From Candidatus Opimibacter skivensis (GTDB lineage Bacteria; Bacteroidota; Bacteroidia; Chitinophagales; Saprospiraceae): a DNA stretch of 17,838 bases. Below are positions 16,719 through 17,838 of this stretch, one piece after another; the stretch's first letter is position 1, and every line of letters starts with the position of its first letter. The notes under the pieces were generated by a model. The model was not told the origin of the DNA. It saw only the letters and a program-made list of their open reading frames with translations, and did not search any database. The stretch is taken from assembly GCA_016721905.1 (NCBI GenBank), contig JADKHH010000034.1:1-17838 (forward strand), written 5' to 3'. A program made the position numbers and the translations under genes.

Positions 16719-17584
16719 TCTGTATAGATTTTGACCCGTTCATTCTGAATGTCCCGGTCGTAAATTTCCTTTTTGATCTGCTCCAGTAACTCGAGTTCTC
16801 GCTGGTGGAGTATAAATCTTGCTGCATGCTCCCGAATCCTGTCCAATGGAGCTATATCCTGCTCATGATAGACCTCCAACGGGTAGAGAAGATAGATAAA
16901 ATCCCTGTCTTCCCGGACAACTCCTCGTTTAGAACGAATCCCGGCAGATGAAAGTGTACCCTCCGGAAAAAGTTGAACGACCATCTGCATCTCATGCCAT
17001 TGGCTGGAATCCGGCCAATTGGTTTTAGCATGCTTGTCAGTATACGTGAGGACATCCCTGAAATGCTGCTGTGGGAATGTCTTCCACCATTGCAGGATCT
17101 TATCCCCCCTGGCCAATGGCTTCTTCAGCTTGAAATAATAGCACCTCAGAATACCTGATTCTAGACGGTGCTGTTCTTTATTAGCCTCGTAATATTTGAG
17201 CAGGTCATCTTCGGTAATGACTGTGTCCAGTCTTTCCTCTAGTGTGCGCTGTTCGAAGAAGTGCCTCAACAGGGACTGCCGGTAATCTTCGAGCAGTTTG
17301 TTCATATTGACTTCCTTCGGAAATTTCTTTTCTGCTTCTACGAGGATAAGTCGATCACGTACCCAATGTTCCGTCAGACTCCGCACTTGTTGGATGCTGT
17401 CTTCAGCATTGGCATAGCCCTGTATCAGGTCCTTGATGTCATCAAAATAAAGCTTGTAGTCAAAGACCTGCGCCAGTAACACGGGTTCAGGTGTATTGTC
17501 ACCAGGGATTTTGGCTTTTTTACACGACACAACTGCTGTCCAGAGGACAACCAAACATATGCCTGGGTAAAAAAGGCTTTTCAT
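16715..17584 (-). CDS. SurA-N-like lipoprotein of the folding-factor operon, no recognisable parvulin motif
   Basis: I chose the ATG at 17584 because it gives MKSLFYPGICLVVLWTAVVSC, a lipoprotein signal with Cys21. A TTG start at 17599 would add five residues before it. The 289-residue product reads LAQVFDYKLYFDDIKDLI, then SLTEHWVRDRLILVEAEKKF, like the helical SurA/PpiC N-terminal chaperone region, followed by TVITEDDLLKYYEANKEQH. Where a parvulin domain would be expected there is no GGDLGW or catalytic His pattern. The end (LDRIREHAARFILHQRELEL) is helical, as in SurA-type C-terminal segments. It is probably a membrane-anchored holdase rather than an isomerase. It lies 19 bases after the upstream PpiC-like gene and overlaps the next by four bases, so the three form one operon. 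Confidence 0.75.
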   Translation of the reverse strand: MKSLFYPGICLVVLWTAVVSCKKAKIPGDNTPEPVLLAQVFDYKLYFDDIKDLIQGYANAEDSIQQVRSLTEHWVRDRLILVEAEKKFPKEVNMNKLLEDYRQSLLRHFFEQRTLEERLDTVITEDDLLKYYEANKEQHRLESGILRCYYFKLKKPLARGDKILQWWKTFPQQHFRDVLTYTDKHAKTNWPDSSQWHEMQMVVQLFPEGTLSSAGIRSKRGVVREDRDFIYLLYPLEVYHEQDIAPLDRIREHAARFILHQRELELLEQIKKEIYDRDIQNERVKIYTE

Positions 17585-17603
17585 CCGGTGCAGTAGCAAC
17601 TGC

Positions 17604-17838
17604 CTACTTTTTCACCAGGCTCATCAGCACAGCATCGTCAACTTTGACAGGATATTTAGCTTGTAAGGAAGCCACCCAGTCTTTTTCAAGTTGATCCTGG
17701 TAGTCAGCGATGATATATCCTCTAGCCTCATCCATAGTCTTCGGAGTCGGTGGAATGATCTTTTCAACACTTACAAATCCTCTTCCATCCGGGAGGTCAG
17801 CCTTTTGACCTGCAGCCCAGGTGATACCTTCAGGAAGC
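17604..17838 (-). CDS. C-terminal end of a PpiC/SurA-type peptidylprolyl isomerase (partial)
   Basis: The last 77 residues are present. The frame reads LPEGITWAAGQKADLPDGR, then GFVSVEKIIPPTPKTMDEARG, and ends with DYQDQLEKDWVASLQ, then AKYPVKVDDAVLMSLVKK and TAG at 17606-17604. The YQ..LEK.W...L...YPV pattern at the extreme C-terminus is typical of large Bacteroidota parvulin-family folding factors. The parvulin domains themselves lie outside the window. It is the first gene seen of the folding-factor operon. Confidence 0.7.
   Translation of the reverse strand, partial: LPEGITWAAGQKADLPDGRGFVSVEKIIPPTPKTMDEARGYIIADYQDQLEKDWVASLQAKYPVKVDDAVLMSLVKK

Overview
The window looks like Bacteroidota DNA, probably from the Saprospiria or a related group. 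This is inferred from gene content and style: a Bacteroidota-type htpG, a protein with a C-terminal tail like the type IX secretion sorting domain, lipoproteins, a set of SurA/PpiC-like folding factors, an FkbM methyltransferase beside large membrane proteins, matches to the Bacteroidota -7 box (TAnnTTTG), and the palindromic and low-complexity intergenic repeats common in this phylum. No rRNA, tRNA, CRISPR array or transposase was seen.

Layout. Positions 1-3537 (+): the tail of an unidentified gene, a repeat-rich gap, a large YfhO-like/glycosyltransferase-like membrane protein and an FkbM-family methyltransferase, all with broken frames. Positions 3619-6365 (-): a small hypothetical gene whose stop overlaps the start of rnr (RNase R); rnr is readable over its whole length but in many frame pieces. 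Positions 6441-9177 (+): a three-gene cluster of a surface lipoprotein (three frame changes), a small outer-membrane-barrel-like protein (one frame change) and an intact di-haem cytochrome c peroxidase lipoprotein. Positions 9473-11341 (-): intact htpG. Positions 11342-12364: a long non-coding stretch with back-to-back sigma54-like elements, a strong rightward terminator, an array of hairpin repeats and short-period tracts. Positions 12365-14148 (-): a GT-C-like membrane glycosyltransferase with a C-terminal soluble domain and one frame change. Positions 14237-15004 (+): a secreted cohesin-like protein with a sorting tail. Positions 15005-15332: composite palindromic repeats. Positions 15333-17838 (-): three SurA/PpiC-like periplasmic folding factors in a tight operon, the first cut by the window edge.

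Two general points matter for using this annotation. First, frame breaks are dense at the left and almost absent from 8050 onward, and several are repaired by one base in a G run. This favours consensus errors in a poorly covered contig end over real gene decay, so the broken genes are annotated as single genes. Second, all three gaps between converging genes hold palindromic or repeat DNA. The most interesting non-coding candidates are a possible small RNA of about 75 nt at 11477-11551 upstream of htpG, and the paired palindrome repeat at 15028-15317, whose stem changes are compensated.
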